This document shows, in pieces, positions 45,925-57,960 of a stretch of 64,000 nt of DNA. Source of the stretch: Macquaria australasica (lineage: Eukaryota > Chordata > Actinopteri > Centrarchiformes > Percichthyidae). The DNA lies in assembly GCA_005408345.1 (NCBI GenBank), contig SEMN01000647.1, forward strand, positions 204,319-268,318. Reading direction: 5' to 3'. Position 1 is the stretch's first letter; every line of letters starts with the position of its first letter. A model generated the notes under the pieces. That model did no database searches, was not told the DNA's origin, and saw nothing but the letters and a program-made list of their open reading frames with translations. The translations under genes were made by a program, and so were the position numbers.

Positions 45925-46690
45925 CTTCATGTATACATTCATGCATCCCATCTCAGCAGAGTCAGCGAGGCAGTTTGTTCAGGGCTGCTATGGCAGATGG
46001 GAAAAAACTCTTGCTGAAGCGAGCTCTTCTCCATTTTAAAGTCCTGTATCTTTGACCAGATGTGAAGGGTTAATTGAGCAGGTGATCAGTGTAGTTTGCT
46101 ATTGTGAGTGCTCGGCGTATGATAGCTCTGTGGTTCATGTCTGAGACATTGGGTGTGGGAAGGCACATGATTTTGGAGGCGGTATGTGTGATGTTGGTAA
46201 GTTTGTTTTTGTTGGTCAGCATGGTGAAGAAGAAGGGGGAACAGTACATGCAGCATGATGGGCTGAATTATGCTTTTAAGCAACAACAGGAGGTGGGGGG
46301 CAACAGACTGATCTAAGTTTATGGATGACATGGAGACTTTGTGGGATCGTTTATGGATAGAAGTGATGTGTTGATCAAAACTGAGTTTATTGTCTATGAG
46401 TCCAAGATAATTGAAGCTGCTCACCTGTTCAACTGTCTTGCCATTGATGAAGGGGGCCAGTTATTTAAATTTGTCAGTGCACCATTGTGTGAAGTGAGAA
46501 ATAGAGTTTTGATGAGTTATTTTCAATGAGTAGTAGTATGGCAGTGTCATGGGAGTATTTGTGGTATGTGGCTGGTAAGGTCATTTGTGTAGAGGGTGCA
46601 AAGGACTGGTTGGTAGTGGTTGGGTTCTGAAGGACAGGGTTCCTTGGGTACTGGTATGATGGTGGGTGTTTTCCAGAGGGTGGGATTAAG
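45925..46690 (-). pseudogene. Rex1-like LINE RT C-terminus (part 2)
   Basis: The minus strand gives VSSFNYLGLIDNKLSFDQHI, then SIIQPIMLHVLFPLL and, in shifted frames, an NRNKLTN-like stretch and a final ALKWRRAR-like stretch. This is the thumb and C-terminal region of CR1/Rex1-group RT. Further upstream (about 46650-46440) decayed pieces of the RT core remain, but no FADD box is legible. Several stops and frameshifts; inactive. Its 3' end is at 44944, beyond the L2 insert. Confidence 0.7.
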
Positions 46691-46691
46691 G

Positions 46692-46723
46692 CTATGTGGA
46701 CATGGAAAGAATCATTTGAGCTT
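46692..46723. repeat. 32-bp sequence shared with 17605-17636
   Basis: Identical to the earlier copy; it abuts the 5' remnant of the minus-strand LINE. Confidence 0.8.
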
Positions 46724-48028
46724 CAGCAGTTTTAAGGACCACAGTGCAGGGAAACTGGACAGAGAGAGGAGAAACTCCTGTCACAAACTGATGACATCTA
46801 TGTAGCAACACAATGCGTCAGAAACCCCTAACCCAATATTTTCGATGTAAGCCTGCACACCAGCACATTGACATGGGTCAACACATCAGGGGGTGCCATT
46901 GTCCTGTTTGACTGATGTCAAGTGTCAATTGACACACATAAAATGATGTTATGTGACGTGGCACTTATCAAAGAAAATGTAATATTTCTTTTAAAAAGAT
47001 ATAAAACCACCACAAGAATATTTATAGTCTTGGGCTTCAGGGGAGAGTTTTGTTTTCCCACAATGGCCTGAATGATGTGGCCTACAGGGCAAAGACCAGA
47101 ACCCTGTGTTGAAAAGTAAAAGAGCTCAGTCAAAAGTGGGAATGTTGTCCAGATCACGTTTATTTGTTTTTTTGCTCCTGATCATTGCAAAAATGTCATT
47201 ATCAGCTTACAAAAGTGAGCATGATGTTAATGCATCTCACCGAGACATTGATTCTAGTCCTGCACTTTTGTTTTTCTTACCCATTTAAACTCAAGCACAC
47301 TGTCACGTGTATGCCTCATGTATTCTGTCTCTCTCACACACTCTGTCCACTCCCCTCTTGTCAGTTTGTTCTGTTGGTTTTAGATCTTTAGCTTTGGCGT
47401 ATCCAGATGCTTTCCCTCTAACATCTAAACATGTTTCAGGGTTTCATGCGACCACAAGCTTTGAGCTTGCTTGTTTATATACACAACAGGCTCATACACA
47501 GTAGATACACACAGAGGGTTCGTGTGTCTAACGGATAAGAAACACCTGTGGCTATATAGTCAAGTGGTTCTCATAGTATGTTTGGGCATACAGCGCGTTC
47601 ACACACACACGACAAGCCACTAAACAGTCTGAAAGTGGTTACATCTTTGTCTCATTTTAAGATTACATCTTCATGGGGACAGCATGTCACCTCTCTTTAG
47701 AAAGGCTGGGCCTGCCTCAGCAGCTGTAAGCATGCTTTGACTCAATTCAACCAAATCTAAGTCAGGCTAACCTTGTGAACTCTGAGCAGCAGGTACACTG
47801 TAGCGGTAGATGGCCTAACAGATGGCGCTGATCACAGACAGAGGGATGGATGTGTGTGCATCTTTGTGTCTTCTGAGGACCTCTGAGGAAATCATGTAAA
47901 GTGAGAAAGCTTTGCCAGTTCTCACTGCTGCAAGGAGATTGTGGGTAGGATTTACTTTTAAAGAATTCCAATTCATTACAAACTGGATTTTGAGCATGAA
48001 AGTTCATTCTTAACCTTGGAAATAGTCA
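46724..48028. other. spacer, nothing recognised
   Basis: Only a palindrome GTGTCAATTGACAC at 46922-46935 stands out. No gene recognised. Confidence 0.45.
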
Positions 48029-48488
48029 TTTGACAAAAGTCGTTGACTTGCTAGCTTTTTCCGTAGCTTTCAACCTCATCTCACAGTCCTCATCAGCGGC
48101 TGGAACTGGCTCATTTGTCATTTGACAAAACCTAATTATGGAACTTTGGTCACGTGATAACAGGTGGTCATATTTGGGGGGAGACCCCCAAATAAACCAG
48201 AAACAGAGTAGACTGGGAGAGGGGTCAAAGGTCATCAACTAGGAGTCAATGGACGGCTGAGAAGATCAAGGAGGACATTGACATCTGACAACAGAGACCA
48301 TCTTTGAACAGAGACAGGAGTTACCATCTCCCCCTGTAAACAATCAACTGTTATCACCTAAGTTTGGAACTTCGGTCACGTTATGGTAACTGGCAACAAC
48401 TCCATTTGGCAATGAAGACCATGGGACAGGGTTGACAGTTGCAGAAAAAGCTAGCAAGTGGACCTTGAGTTAAGACTGTTCTGTCAAA
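48029..48488. mobile_element. foldback MITE, copy B (both arms)
   Basis: The left arm runs TTTGACAAAA ... CTTGCTAGCTTTTTCCG ... TTTCAACCTCATCTCACAG. The right arm in reverse complement runs TTTGACAGAAC ... CTTGCTAGCTTTTTCTG ... TGTCAACC. The left arm lacks the AACTCAAGGTCC motif that the right arm and copy A keep. Toward the centre both arms also carry GGAACTTTGGTCACGTGAT or GGAACTTCGGTCACGTTAT. No transposase. Confidence 0.65.
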
Positions 48489-49289
48489 CTGAGGTCTTAT
48501 TTATATTCTATTTGCCCATATTGTTTGTCTGTTGACTTCTTTTTAGCAATGTCTTCATGTTCACAGGTCTAAAGCAATTTCCTTAGTGAGTACAAGGATA
48601 TAACTGATACAAATAATGGACACAGCTACAAAAATAAGACTCAAGCTGTAATACAGTAGAGATTTCCTTTAAGGTAAACTCCAGTTAAAATGACTTTCAA
48701 TGATGGCCCTCACAAGTGCAGTTATACATAGTTTCTGCATTTCTTTCCCTCCTCTGTATTCCAGCTCCCCTATTAAACAGTGAAAGCCATGGCCAAATAA
48801 CTCTCTCTCTCTTTCTCTCTCTGTATATCTCTCTCAGTACCAGTTTGTACCACAACTCCAGTTCTCAGTCATTTTGTTACATAACCCTCCCTACAGATGT
48901 TCCTCAGTCCACCTCAAGAAACTTTACTAGCATGGCACAAGATGCATTTCCAAACTATATGTGTGACCTATTATTAAAATACTTAAGCTCAGTTCACATA
49001 CACAAGCACATGTATGTGGTACATGCAGTTAGATCTGTCATAGAGTTGTGATGGGTTTTTTTTTTTTTTCATGATCTCCTCAACCTTCCTCAGCATAGAA
49101 ACACAGGACTCTGCTGGATAATTTCATAATACTAGAAGTCAGTGTTATGGCCATTACTTTAAAATTCAACTCTGTTTCTGAGAAACCAGTTTGCTATGGC
49201 TCTAAATACTACGATTACCACAAAAGCAACATCCACCATTGCCACGGAGAAGAAGCTGGTCAGAAGCGTGAATCAGAGCTGTAGCATGT
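48489..49289. other. spacer, nothing recognised
   Basis: A CT-rich patch at about 48801-48835 and a T-run at about 49057-49069 are the only features. Confidence 0.4.
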
Positions 49290-49490
49290 TTTATGTCCAC
49301 AGGCTTGCACCTTTGACTTTTTATCAAAGAACCAGGTATTTTCTAACACAGTTGTTGACTGATGATTCAAGTTTCATGTCCATCCAAGTCTTTGAGTGCT
49401 CCAACTGTCAGTCACATAACATTGCAAAAAAAATAAGGGAACCTTTACTTCTGGAACCCTGGTCACCCATAATTATCAGCTATTTACTCT
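49290..49490 (-). repeat. dispersed repeat, inverted copy of 24596-24935
   Basis: The reverse complement carries GACAGTTGGAGCACT, GGACATGAAACTTG and AATCATCAGT in the same order as the 24.6-kb copy. Confidence 0.5.
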
Positions 49491-50507
49491 TCTAAGGGGG
49501 TAGGAGTTATTTCAAGCACCCTGGGAGTAAAAATTAAAATAAGTTAAAATAATTTAAACTGATGGCCATAACATGAACCTGTCAGATCATTCAGGAGACT
49601 ACTGTGTTCCTATGTTGAGCAACATTGAGAATGTCATTAGAAGAAACATTTGAAATAGGAAAAGTGGGGAAAAAACACAAATCATCCAACCATCCATATA
49701 TCATCATATCATTTGAGATTTGAGTAATTTGGCCATTTAAAGTTGAATGGGTTGGTTGAGTGAATGAGTGGGTTGTGGGATCCCTGTCACTTCCTTTTCA
49801 ACAGCGGTCTCCTAACAGCAGGTGCTAAAGTCCAGACCCAAACCCAAAGCCACCGTTGTGACAGAGACAAAAGTGACGAACATTTTGTGAAGCAACATGG
49901 CTAAAGCTGAGTGTCGGTTAGGCTGAACTGTTTCTCTGCATGTCTGTGGACATGCATGGCTGGCTGGCTCTCTGTCTGTCAGTCTGGGGCTAGACAGCCT
50001 GCATTCACTACACCACTTTCCATTTAGGCTCACAAAAACATCAGCTAAATCCTACAAGGCCACTTCCTGCTGCTGGAATAGGTTATATAAAATGATACAC
50101 CAATTTAAAGGGAGAGTTTCCATTTCTGATCCATGTGGCCCTGGTGTCACTTGCTTTGGTGCTGCGTGCGAACATTCAAGCATTCGATATGCTGAGTTTT
50201 AATAAGTCTCATGCTACTTTAGTATACACTACTGAATGATAGTAGTCATTCAAAAGTGTATTCATGGGATGTGTATTCATGGGATTCTAGTAATCGAGAC
50301 CCTACCCAGGACTTGAGCCGGGCCGGGTCCAAATTATATTCTGTCTAATCAGGTTTTTTCTATTAGGGTCTGGTTGGGCTTACCATTTTTGACTGACTGT
50401 GCTGTAGTCCCTTTCAGACCAGACCAGGTTGTGAAAATTAATTAATGCTTATCAGCAGGTTTTCCACAGGTCCGTTTTGGATGGGGTTCAAGCCTGATCC
50501 AACCTCA
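49491..50507. other. spacer; hAT-like GGGCCGGGTCC island
   Basis: At 50318-50400, CGGGCCGGGTCC and GGGTCTGGTTGGGCT boxes resemble pieces of fish hAT repeats, and a similar GGGTTGGGTCTAATTATCC is at about 53228. No ends resolved. Confidence 0.35.
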
Positions 50508-51244
50508 AGACTCCCCTAATTAACAACTAGGACCCCCCCAAAGACGGCAAAATCAAATTTTGAATTTCAATTATTTACTATTTATTTGTATTGTAAAATG
50601 TATTTTCATGTTTAAATATTGAAAGGTGAGCAACACAGAAAATGCGACTGATGACAGTGAACAGGCAGCTGGTGTAGCCAGCAGCTGCTGACATGGTTAC
50701 TAGTGCTGGTTGTAATTCTGTGGCGCAATAATACATTCTGACTCTGTGGTTCTGCTCCTCTTCTCCATATTTGAAAAAAACAGATTTATGTGTCCTTATT
50801 TATCCAATGGAGGAAGTTTTTAAACAGTCCTTAAATCTAGACACAAAGTAAAAAAACATGAGATTTTCTGCTATTCTACACATGATGTCACTGTATAAAC
50901 TGAGAATCTTTCAGAACAGAAAAGCTCAGTTAACAGTTAAATCCCAGTGAATTAATGAAGGTATCCACACTGTGCCAGCTGTGTGTAATATTACACATAG
51001 TTTTGGGAAGGTGTGAGTGTATGTTTGTGACATTGAGTTTGTCTGAGCAGGAAACACAAGTGAAAATTATTTACTGAAAACGTGGGGTTTCTGCCTGTTT
51101 TTAATAAGTTATCTATTTATTTTTAACATTAATTTAGTTCCTCGTTGTGCACCCCGACATTTTTTGCCTCAGGTCACCTTGCGAGAATGTTTTTAATAAC
51201 ATTTCTTATTTTTTTCGCTACAATGAAAACTTGTGTGTGGCTGA

Positions 51245-51280
<36 letters not shown>

Positions 51281-51285
51281 ATAGA
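50508..51285. repeat. dispersed repeat B, copy 1 (uninterrupted)
   Basis: Starts CCCCTAATTAACAACTAGGA and contains AAAGACGGCAAAATC, CAGCAGCTGCTGACATGG and TGTGGCGCAATAATACATTC. It continues through TGCCAGCTGTGTGTAATATT and a TCTGAGCAGGAAACACAAGT box and ends in (TG)n(TA)n at 51245-51281. Each block recurs in order at 58996-59098 and 60127-60560. No protein recognised. Probably a non-autonomous DNA element; superfamily inferred only. Confidence 0.7.
51245..51281. repeat. (GT)n(AT)n compound microsatellite
   Basis: GT run changing into TA run, at the end of repeat B. Confidence 0.9.
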
Positions 51286-53544
51286 TTAGTTATTTGAAGA
51301 TGATATGATGCCTGAGGTGGTATCATAAAATGAAAGCCTCTGTAGCTGTAGTACTAGCTGCAGTAGTGAAATGTAGCATGGTTTTAGGGGCCTGGAAGTG
51401 CCACATGCTGGACGTTGCTGTGCTCACAGCTGCAGTGAGGCATTGTGCAGCAATGTCACAGCAGCTCATTTGTGATACCTGAGGTTTTCTGGGTTTTGCT
51501 GGTGAGAGGTTTGGTCGGCCTGAGCATTAACACAATACATGCAAAAAAACAGATTACACACACACCCACACACACGAGCACATTCTTGCTGGTAGGCATA
51601 GCTTGTATGCATGCACAATTGAGTAAAGTGCAGCATGGAGGATGTGGTTTTACTCACTCTGTGTAGAGGAAAACACCTCTGATGCTTGTTATTCACCTCT
51701 TAGAGTTTAAACGAAAACAGCAGTTATGCATCACAGTTGGTTTCAGTGCTGTCAGCTTGGTTTGCATCGGCCATGAAGGTGATAAGTCATTGCTTTGCAA
51801 AAACAAAGGGAGAAAATTTCCAACAATTTAAATAAATAGTGGAACAAAATTCTGCTGCAAAATCTGACAGTCTAAGCCTGGAAAGTATGGTTCTCCTAGT
51901 GTGGGCTGTAATCCAAGGTGGTTTCAGGCAAAAGAAATGTTTTGATTTTAAAATTACAATTACCCACACTGGGCTTGTCAGTTACAAAACAGTTACGAAA
52001 ATGTAGAAAACCGACAGAATCAGTTATGAAACAATTCACAGCCACCCAAAAACAACGGGTGTGACACGTTCCTCTCAAAATATCGATATCAAATCACTTT
52101 CAACCGTTTCATGGTTTAAATCAGTGCTGTATCAACTCATCCTGAGACAAATCACAATGAGACACATGTCTCACTTGTAAATGCGCGCTGGGTTGTTTTT
52201 TCAAGGTCTTAATGTACTGGTGTGTTGGAACAGGGACTGTGTCTAACTGACGTGCCTGCAGAGGAATGTACGGTGTTTACATGGCAGCCAACAGATCAGA
52301 TGATGATAGACAGAGATGAGTCTAATTTATTATTATCTTTTCACTTCCCTCCATCAATCTTGTCTGATTTCCCAACTAATCACCTGTTTGGGAAAATGAT
52401 CATCATGCAGTTCTGTGCAAAAGTGTTTACAGATGATAAATAAATTTGAGCAAGAACAGACTAATGCAATGGATAGATTGTGTTTATATTCTACCTCCAT
52501 CTGTTTACAATGCACATTTGCACAGCTGCACACATTATGTATATCTGCTCTTCTATCTGGATACCTGATCATGAGAATCTCTTGCAACACACAGTTTTCG
52601 TTTTCTGTCACCGCAAAATGCATAGTGATCCGCCAAAAAAGTTTGACTTAGTACTTGTCTTCAGGGCTGCACTTCTGACACTTTATTACAACTTGAATCT
52701 CTCTGTAGTTTTGGCCATCATTTCTATCAGTAATAATAACATTGTACTCACCAAATTAACAGATCTGGGAACATGGTGACATCACAAAAAATAAGTCGGA
52801 CAGGACAAGAATCACAAGCAGTCAGATGATCAGACAGGTGAGAAACAAACCAACAGGTTAGATAAACTTATTTGGAAGAGAAAACGAAAGTGAGCAGTAA
52901 AATGACTACCCAAACTGTCTGCTGTAAATATCCATCAGACCCATATTTACAGACCCACTTCCTGCCTCGACTTTGACCTGCAGTACTTAGCATAGTTGAA
53001 CCATAGTTGTGTGCACACAGTTTTCCTGTGTAATGAGCAATTGTGGTGTAGATGATTGGTTCCCAGCTGGACTAGCTAAGGGGAATACTGAATAAATCTG
53101 AATAACAACTAATTCAGGATTATAATGTCAGGTAGTGTCTTTATTTTCTTGTTAACTGATAGTGCATCATGCTGCTGCCGGTGTTGGTGTTCTCTTCTAT
53201 TAGGATCTGTTTGGGTCGACCGCATGTTGGGTTGGGTCTAATTATCCATTTGCATCAGGCCTCTCAAATCGGGTCCAACTTATTGGATCTGTGAAGACCT
53301 CTACTGTCAGGTCATAAATACATGAGGTGCAACTTTAATATATCGAACAAGTCTACTGAAGTAATCAATCACCCAGGACACACACACACACACACATGCA
53401 CACCATACTGCTATGAATTTAAGATTATATCATTCTTACAACAATAGAGTTGTGACCTCTGATAATTTATTTTTAATTTTCTCCCCCTGTCTCTCTCAAA
53501 CAAAGACCAAACTATTGTCACCCTTTATGTCAAAATGTAAGTTT

Positions 53545-53637
<93 letters not shown>

Positions 53638-54109
53638 CTTCAGCCTCTATCTGGGTGGCACCCGGCTGGTCGCAGGCTGCTTTTTGATTTTAACAGACAC
53701 GGCTCGTTGAAAAGAAAAAAAATCAGGGGGTTGCCTACAGCAGCTTTAGTAAGAGACAAACTAATATGAGATGTGTTAGTACATCAGAAAGGAAACATGA
53801 AAGGTGTGAGAGCCTCCCACATATCTGAAATAATGAATGTAACAACCAAAGTTCTCACACCTCTAAAAACGTCTCTGTAATATAGAGATTTCCCACACAT
53901 TTGAAATTATGATTGCACTTCAATACCTAATTTAAGCACAGCAGGTACACAAGTGAGCTTTGCACGAGTCAGGTATGTGCAAACCTTCTTTTATGAACAT
54001 AATTAATATGTTACAAAAACACTGGATCATACAATTTACCATAACAACCATATCTTTCAAACTCCACACCTCCAGTTTGACAAAAATACTAAATACTAAA
54101 ATAATAATA
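51286..54109. other. spacer with a very long (TG)n
   Basis: No gene recognised. A short CA run is at 53380-53395 and the long TG tract at 53553-53636. Confidence 0.45.
53553..53636. repeat. (TG)42 microsatellite
   Basis: 84 bp of uninterrupted TG, the longest clean dinucleotide tract of this kind in the window. Confidence 0.95.
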
Positions 54110-54350
54110 ATAATTGGTCCACTGACTAGCTTAATTCTGAGCTTTCAACTGACTTTCACAATCTTCATCAGGAGTTTGCTCAGTTGTCATGGAGATCACT
54201 CAGTTGTCATCACGTGACCTTAGCTATCTTCATGACCAGTGAGAAAATTCCATCCACTGAGGAAGACCATGAGATATGGTTAAAGGACCTGGACAAAGCG
54301 GAACTTGAGCTGAACTTTTTTTTGCCAAACTACTGTTTCATGCTCACCCA
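54110..54350. mobile_element. foldback MITE, copy C
   Basis: The left part reads CCACTGACTAGCTTAATTCT, then GAGCTTTCAACTGACTTTCA and CAATCTTCATCAGG. The right part reads CCACTGAGGAAGACCATGAG, then GACCTGGACAAAGC and ACTTGAGCTGAACTTTTTTT. These are the opposed arms found in copies A and B. A CAGTTGTCAT direct repeat is in the centre (54181 and 54201). Confidence 0.55.
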
Positions 54351-54608
54351 CACCTCCAGTTTGTAACACAGACCTGTTATACATTTGCAGTATCCAAGCC
54401 CATCACCAGGGTTATTGACTTTTTCAAAAAGGTTTGTGTCAACATCAGAGATGTCATGAAAACAAGATTTCTTATGTGAAACTACAAATTCAAATAGAAG
54501 AACTTGTCTTATTAGGAAAAACTTTACATGCCATCCACTCATATTTTGTAGTGCATATTCAACAATGTGGCAGATCAGCAGCACAGACTTGTTGTGTCCC
54601 GTCAAATT
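54351..54608. other. spacer, nothing recognised
   Basis: No feature supported. Confidence 0.4.
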
Positions 54609-55072
54609 TGTTAAGATCTTGTTTAGGTAGTTTCATGTCATGTTCACTCACGTCTAGTCTCGTCTTGCACTTCCTGTTTTATTTTATACTCACCCTTTTG
54701 GTTCAGGTCTGACTTCCTCTTGTGTTTCCCGCCATTTGTCGTGTGTGCCCCGCCCCTGATTGGTTTCACCTGTGTTCCCCTTCCTCTTGTGTGTGAATAT
54801 ATAGTCCCTGTTTCCCCTTGTCCTGTGCCAGTTCGTCTTGTCCTGTCGGCTAGTCACGTCGAACCAAGCGATCACGTCCTCTAGATCCAGGTTATCCTTG
54901 TTGTGTTTGATTAAGTTGTTTTTGATTTGCTACTTTGTAATTATTTGCTACTTGTAATTATTATACAATTTTTGTTTGAACTTTGTACGAGTAAAGTTTC
55001 TTTATACTCTTTAAACGTTCTGTATCGAGTTGTGCTTTTGAGTCCAACATCTTGTGTCCCAGAATCGTAACA
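54609..55072 (+). mobile_element. probable solo LTR (464 bp)
   Basis: The segment starts TGTTAAGAT and ends ATCGTAACA, so the ends form a TGTTA/TAACA inverted repeat. Inside are a pyrimidine-rich U3-like part, a GAATATATAGTCCCTG TATA-like box at about 54796, and an AGTAAA signal at about 54990. Flanks CAAATT and CAAAA are similar but not an exact duplication. No gag-pol nearby. The layout fits a Gypsy-type LTR of fish; this is less certain than the LTR at 39.3 kb. Confidence 0.5.
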
Positions 55073-57160
55073 CAAAAACTGCCTTAAGAGTCTAAAGATT
55101 CCTTCTGCCTTCTGCCTATCAACAAATTTACTATTTAACGTCATTATTCCTCAATTAATAGGGCCTCAGAGTCATAACTTGCATATACATACACACATAC
55201 AGACACACATACACATGCACATTCATTATTCCAAACATCAGTTAGCAGGAGTAAGGTGTGTCAGATTGGGGGAGCTAATAGTGAAGTCAGTCTGCTGCTG
55301 AGACTTTCTGTTAATTGAAATTACCAATACAAGAAGCAAGACATGCTACTGTACATGTACTGTTACTCAATTGACAGAGAAAATTAAAGGAAGATTTCAA
55401 GAGTTAAACCAGCAGTTTACTCCAAACTAAATAGAATCTGGCCTGTTCTCATGGTGAAACAAACTCTCCTTTGAATTGACTTCAATTGCTGTTGTAGCAA
55501 CTATTATTGTTTTAGTGGAGGGGACGAGTTCATGTCTGGCCCCAGGAACCAGAATAGTCAGTAACAGCCCTGTACTGCCAAACTCTTACCCGAGCATACA
55601 GCAGTGTTGTAGATTGTTGAATGAGTTTTTCTACCATGCACCAGAGCTGTTTTAGGTCTTTTGGGGCAAGTCCAAATCACGTCTCTCACTTGAGCCAAGT
55701 CAAAGTCAACTTTTTTATTTTTATATTTTAGCTAGCAGAATTTGACACATGTGATGCTATATACTATTTAAACTGTTCTTATTTGGTGCCCAAAGTAAAT
55801 TTTCGCACTGGACTGTTTGTGGAGTCATTAGCTGTAGTTGGCTAAGAATGTACTAACTGACTGTATATGTGCAGAGTAAGTGTTAGCCCATGTTTGATCA
55901 GAACTCATGAGGAATTCCAGTTCTTTTTATTATTTTCCTTCAGTTTCTCTCTTTTGTCCTCAATCATAAAGTCACAACATCTTCAATCTACGAGGGAGCC
56001 TTGAAAATGTGCTTCTGTTCTCGTCCACTTGTGTCTTTCCATTGACTTTGTATGCAGGGTCACCACTGCTAAAAGAAACAATAAGCATGAGCAAGCAAAA
56101 ATACTGCGGTTTAGCACCCCAGTGTTCTTATACAGTTCCTCATTATCAAAGTAGCTGTGTAGTTCAGAGACTACATCATCAAGGACTAAGGATGAAATCA
56201 CGCTGACCTGTGGTTTTAATCACATTTAAATACCTATTCTGATTCAGTAAATAGTGCCATCACACCTACAGGAAAAGTAACATTTGTCCTCCTTGTATCC
56301 AGACAGTGGCCCGCTGTTAGATACAGACAGCAAACAGGAGAAGGAAGAAACCAATAATAATAATGATGATGGTAATGGTAGGAAAATAAAAGAGCCTCCT
56401 GGACATTGTTTGATGTGTGTGTAAGCATCAAACAGAGCTGGTGATGAGTGGGTTAATATAAGGTTGAGGCTTATTCCTCTGTAGTTCAGAGGCTGCTGCT
56501 GTGTGCCACCACCCCTGTAGAGAACACCGCCTAATTACAAGCACTATCAAGGCAGACCGTGTGCCTGTGTGTGTATGTACATGATGGTCTTTGTGTGTGT
56601 ATGTGTGTGTGTCAACACCGGAGAGTCTGTGTGTGAGTAATTACCCCCCACCAATAAAACAGGTTGTCAAGAGGCTTCATGAAAGGAGAAGGGCAGCCTA
56701 ATGGAGTGGTGTGAGGAACACCCACCACTTTGAACAAGACTGCTACTGGAGCCTCGGCACTGTACATGTGTGTTTCTCTGCGTGTCTAGTTTAGGTAGTT
56801 TAGTATCTCGTCTTCTGGGTCATTTTCTGATGAGTTAGACTAAGTATGGTGGTGCTCAGAGCCTTTTAAACTAGCAATATCATTTTAAATATCCTTTTAA
56901 AATTGATTCTAAAAGAGACTGGGATCCAGTGTCACCCATATGTGCTTTTGAGAGCTGCAATAGTCAAGGTGAAAGAAAACCAAATCATGAATCAGTTTCT
57001 GCATTAGAAAGTGCAAGACTTGAAGTTAAAAAAAAAAAATCAATCTTCTTTGTAGAACTTCATTATCTATTATATTATCTATGACACCCACACATTTTTT
57101 TTTAATTTCATGCCATAGATGTATCGTATAAAAGAAGTTAGGGGGAAAAGACTAAACCAT
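55073..57160. other. spacer, nothing recognised
   Basis: No gene, element end or long repeat supported. TG-rich patches at about 56568-56635. Confidence 0.45.
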
Positions 57161-57259
57161 TTTCAGACACAGACATTACCAGATGTTCTGTTTGGTCTCA
57201 GCAAAGTAAAGGCACCATCGGACAGAAGTGCTTGTCCGATGGTCAGACTGTGTCTGAAA
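57161..57259. repeat. nested hairpin
   Basis: Outer arms TTTCAGACACAG (57161-57172) and CTGTGTCTGAAA (57248-57259) are perfect. Near the right side lies an inner perfect 11-bp hairpin, ACCATCGGACA at 57214-57224 and TGTCCGATGGT at 57233-57243, with an 8-nt loop. Probably the end structure of a foldback element. Confidence 0.75.
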
Positions 57260-57957
57260 CCCTTTCCCTCCACATTTGACATTGAAATTGGGGAGCTGCC
57301 TCAGAATTTCTGTAGCTTTCTGAAACCAACAATCCGACATTCACGCCCAGTTCACACAGTAATCGGCCAAGTTTTTGGAGGTGTGAAAAAAAGGCCAATT
57401 TGAACTTAACTCTCAAGCTCAATGATCAACATATTTAAAAGATTATTCTCTCATCCCTTTGATGATGGCTGGGTAGCTGTCTTTTCTCCCAGCCTTTGAA
57501 TGTTGCAGTTCGAAATAGCTATAAACACTTTTGCCTTCTAACGTGGTTGGACGAGACGTCATACTGTAGGAACTAGTTGTTTTTGAGTTAACCCTGGCCT
57601 CAAAGTGCTCCCCCTCTTTCTGTGACTGCTTAATTATGTTGTCAGATGACAGGACAAGTGTGAAAAAAATAATTTGATTGAGGGTTATAAATCCTATCTG
57701 TTGCATCAAGACCCACAATCAGTCAATAAATATGTGTAACTTAGATATGGGTACAGCACAGTTTGGAACATATTGTATCAGGGATATGATGTCATCAGTC
57801 TCATAGAATATAAACCTTTACCCCAAATTTGCATAAATGGCTTAATGCTTAAGGAAAAGCTATAATTGAACCAATGAATAGAGTCATTCATTTGTCATGG
57901 ATACGCTGGTTCTTTTGTCTATTCTCAGTGCAAAGAAACCAGGTTACTGGCAGACAT
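57260..57957. other. spacer, nothing recognised
   Basis: No feature supported. Confidence 0.4.
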
Positions 57958-57960
57958 CAG

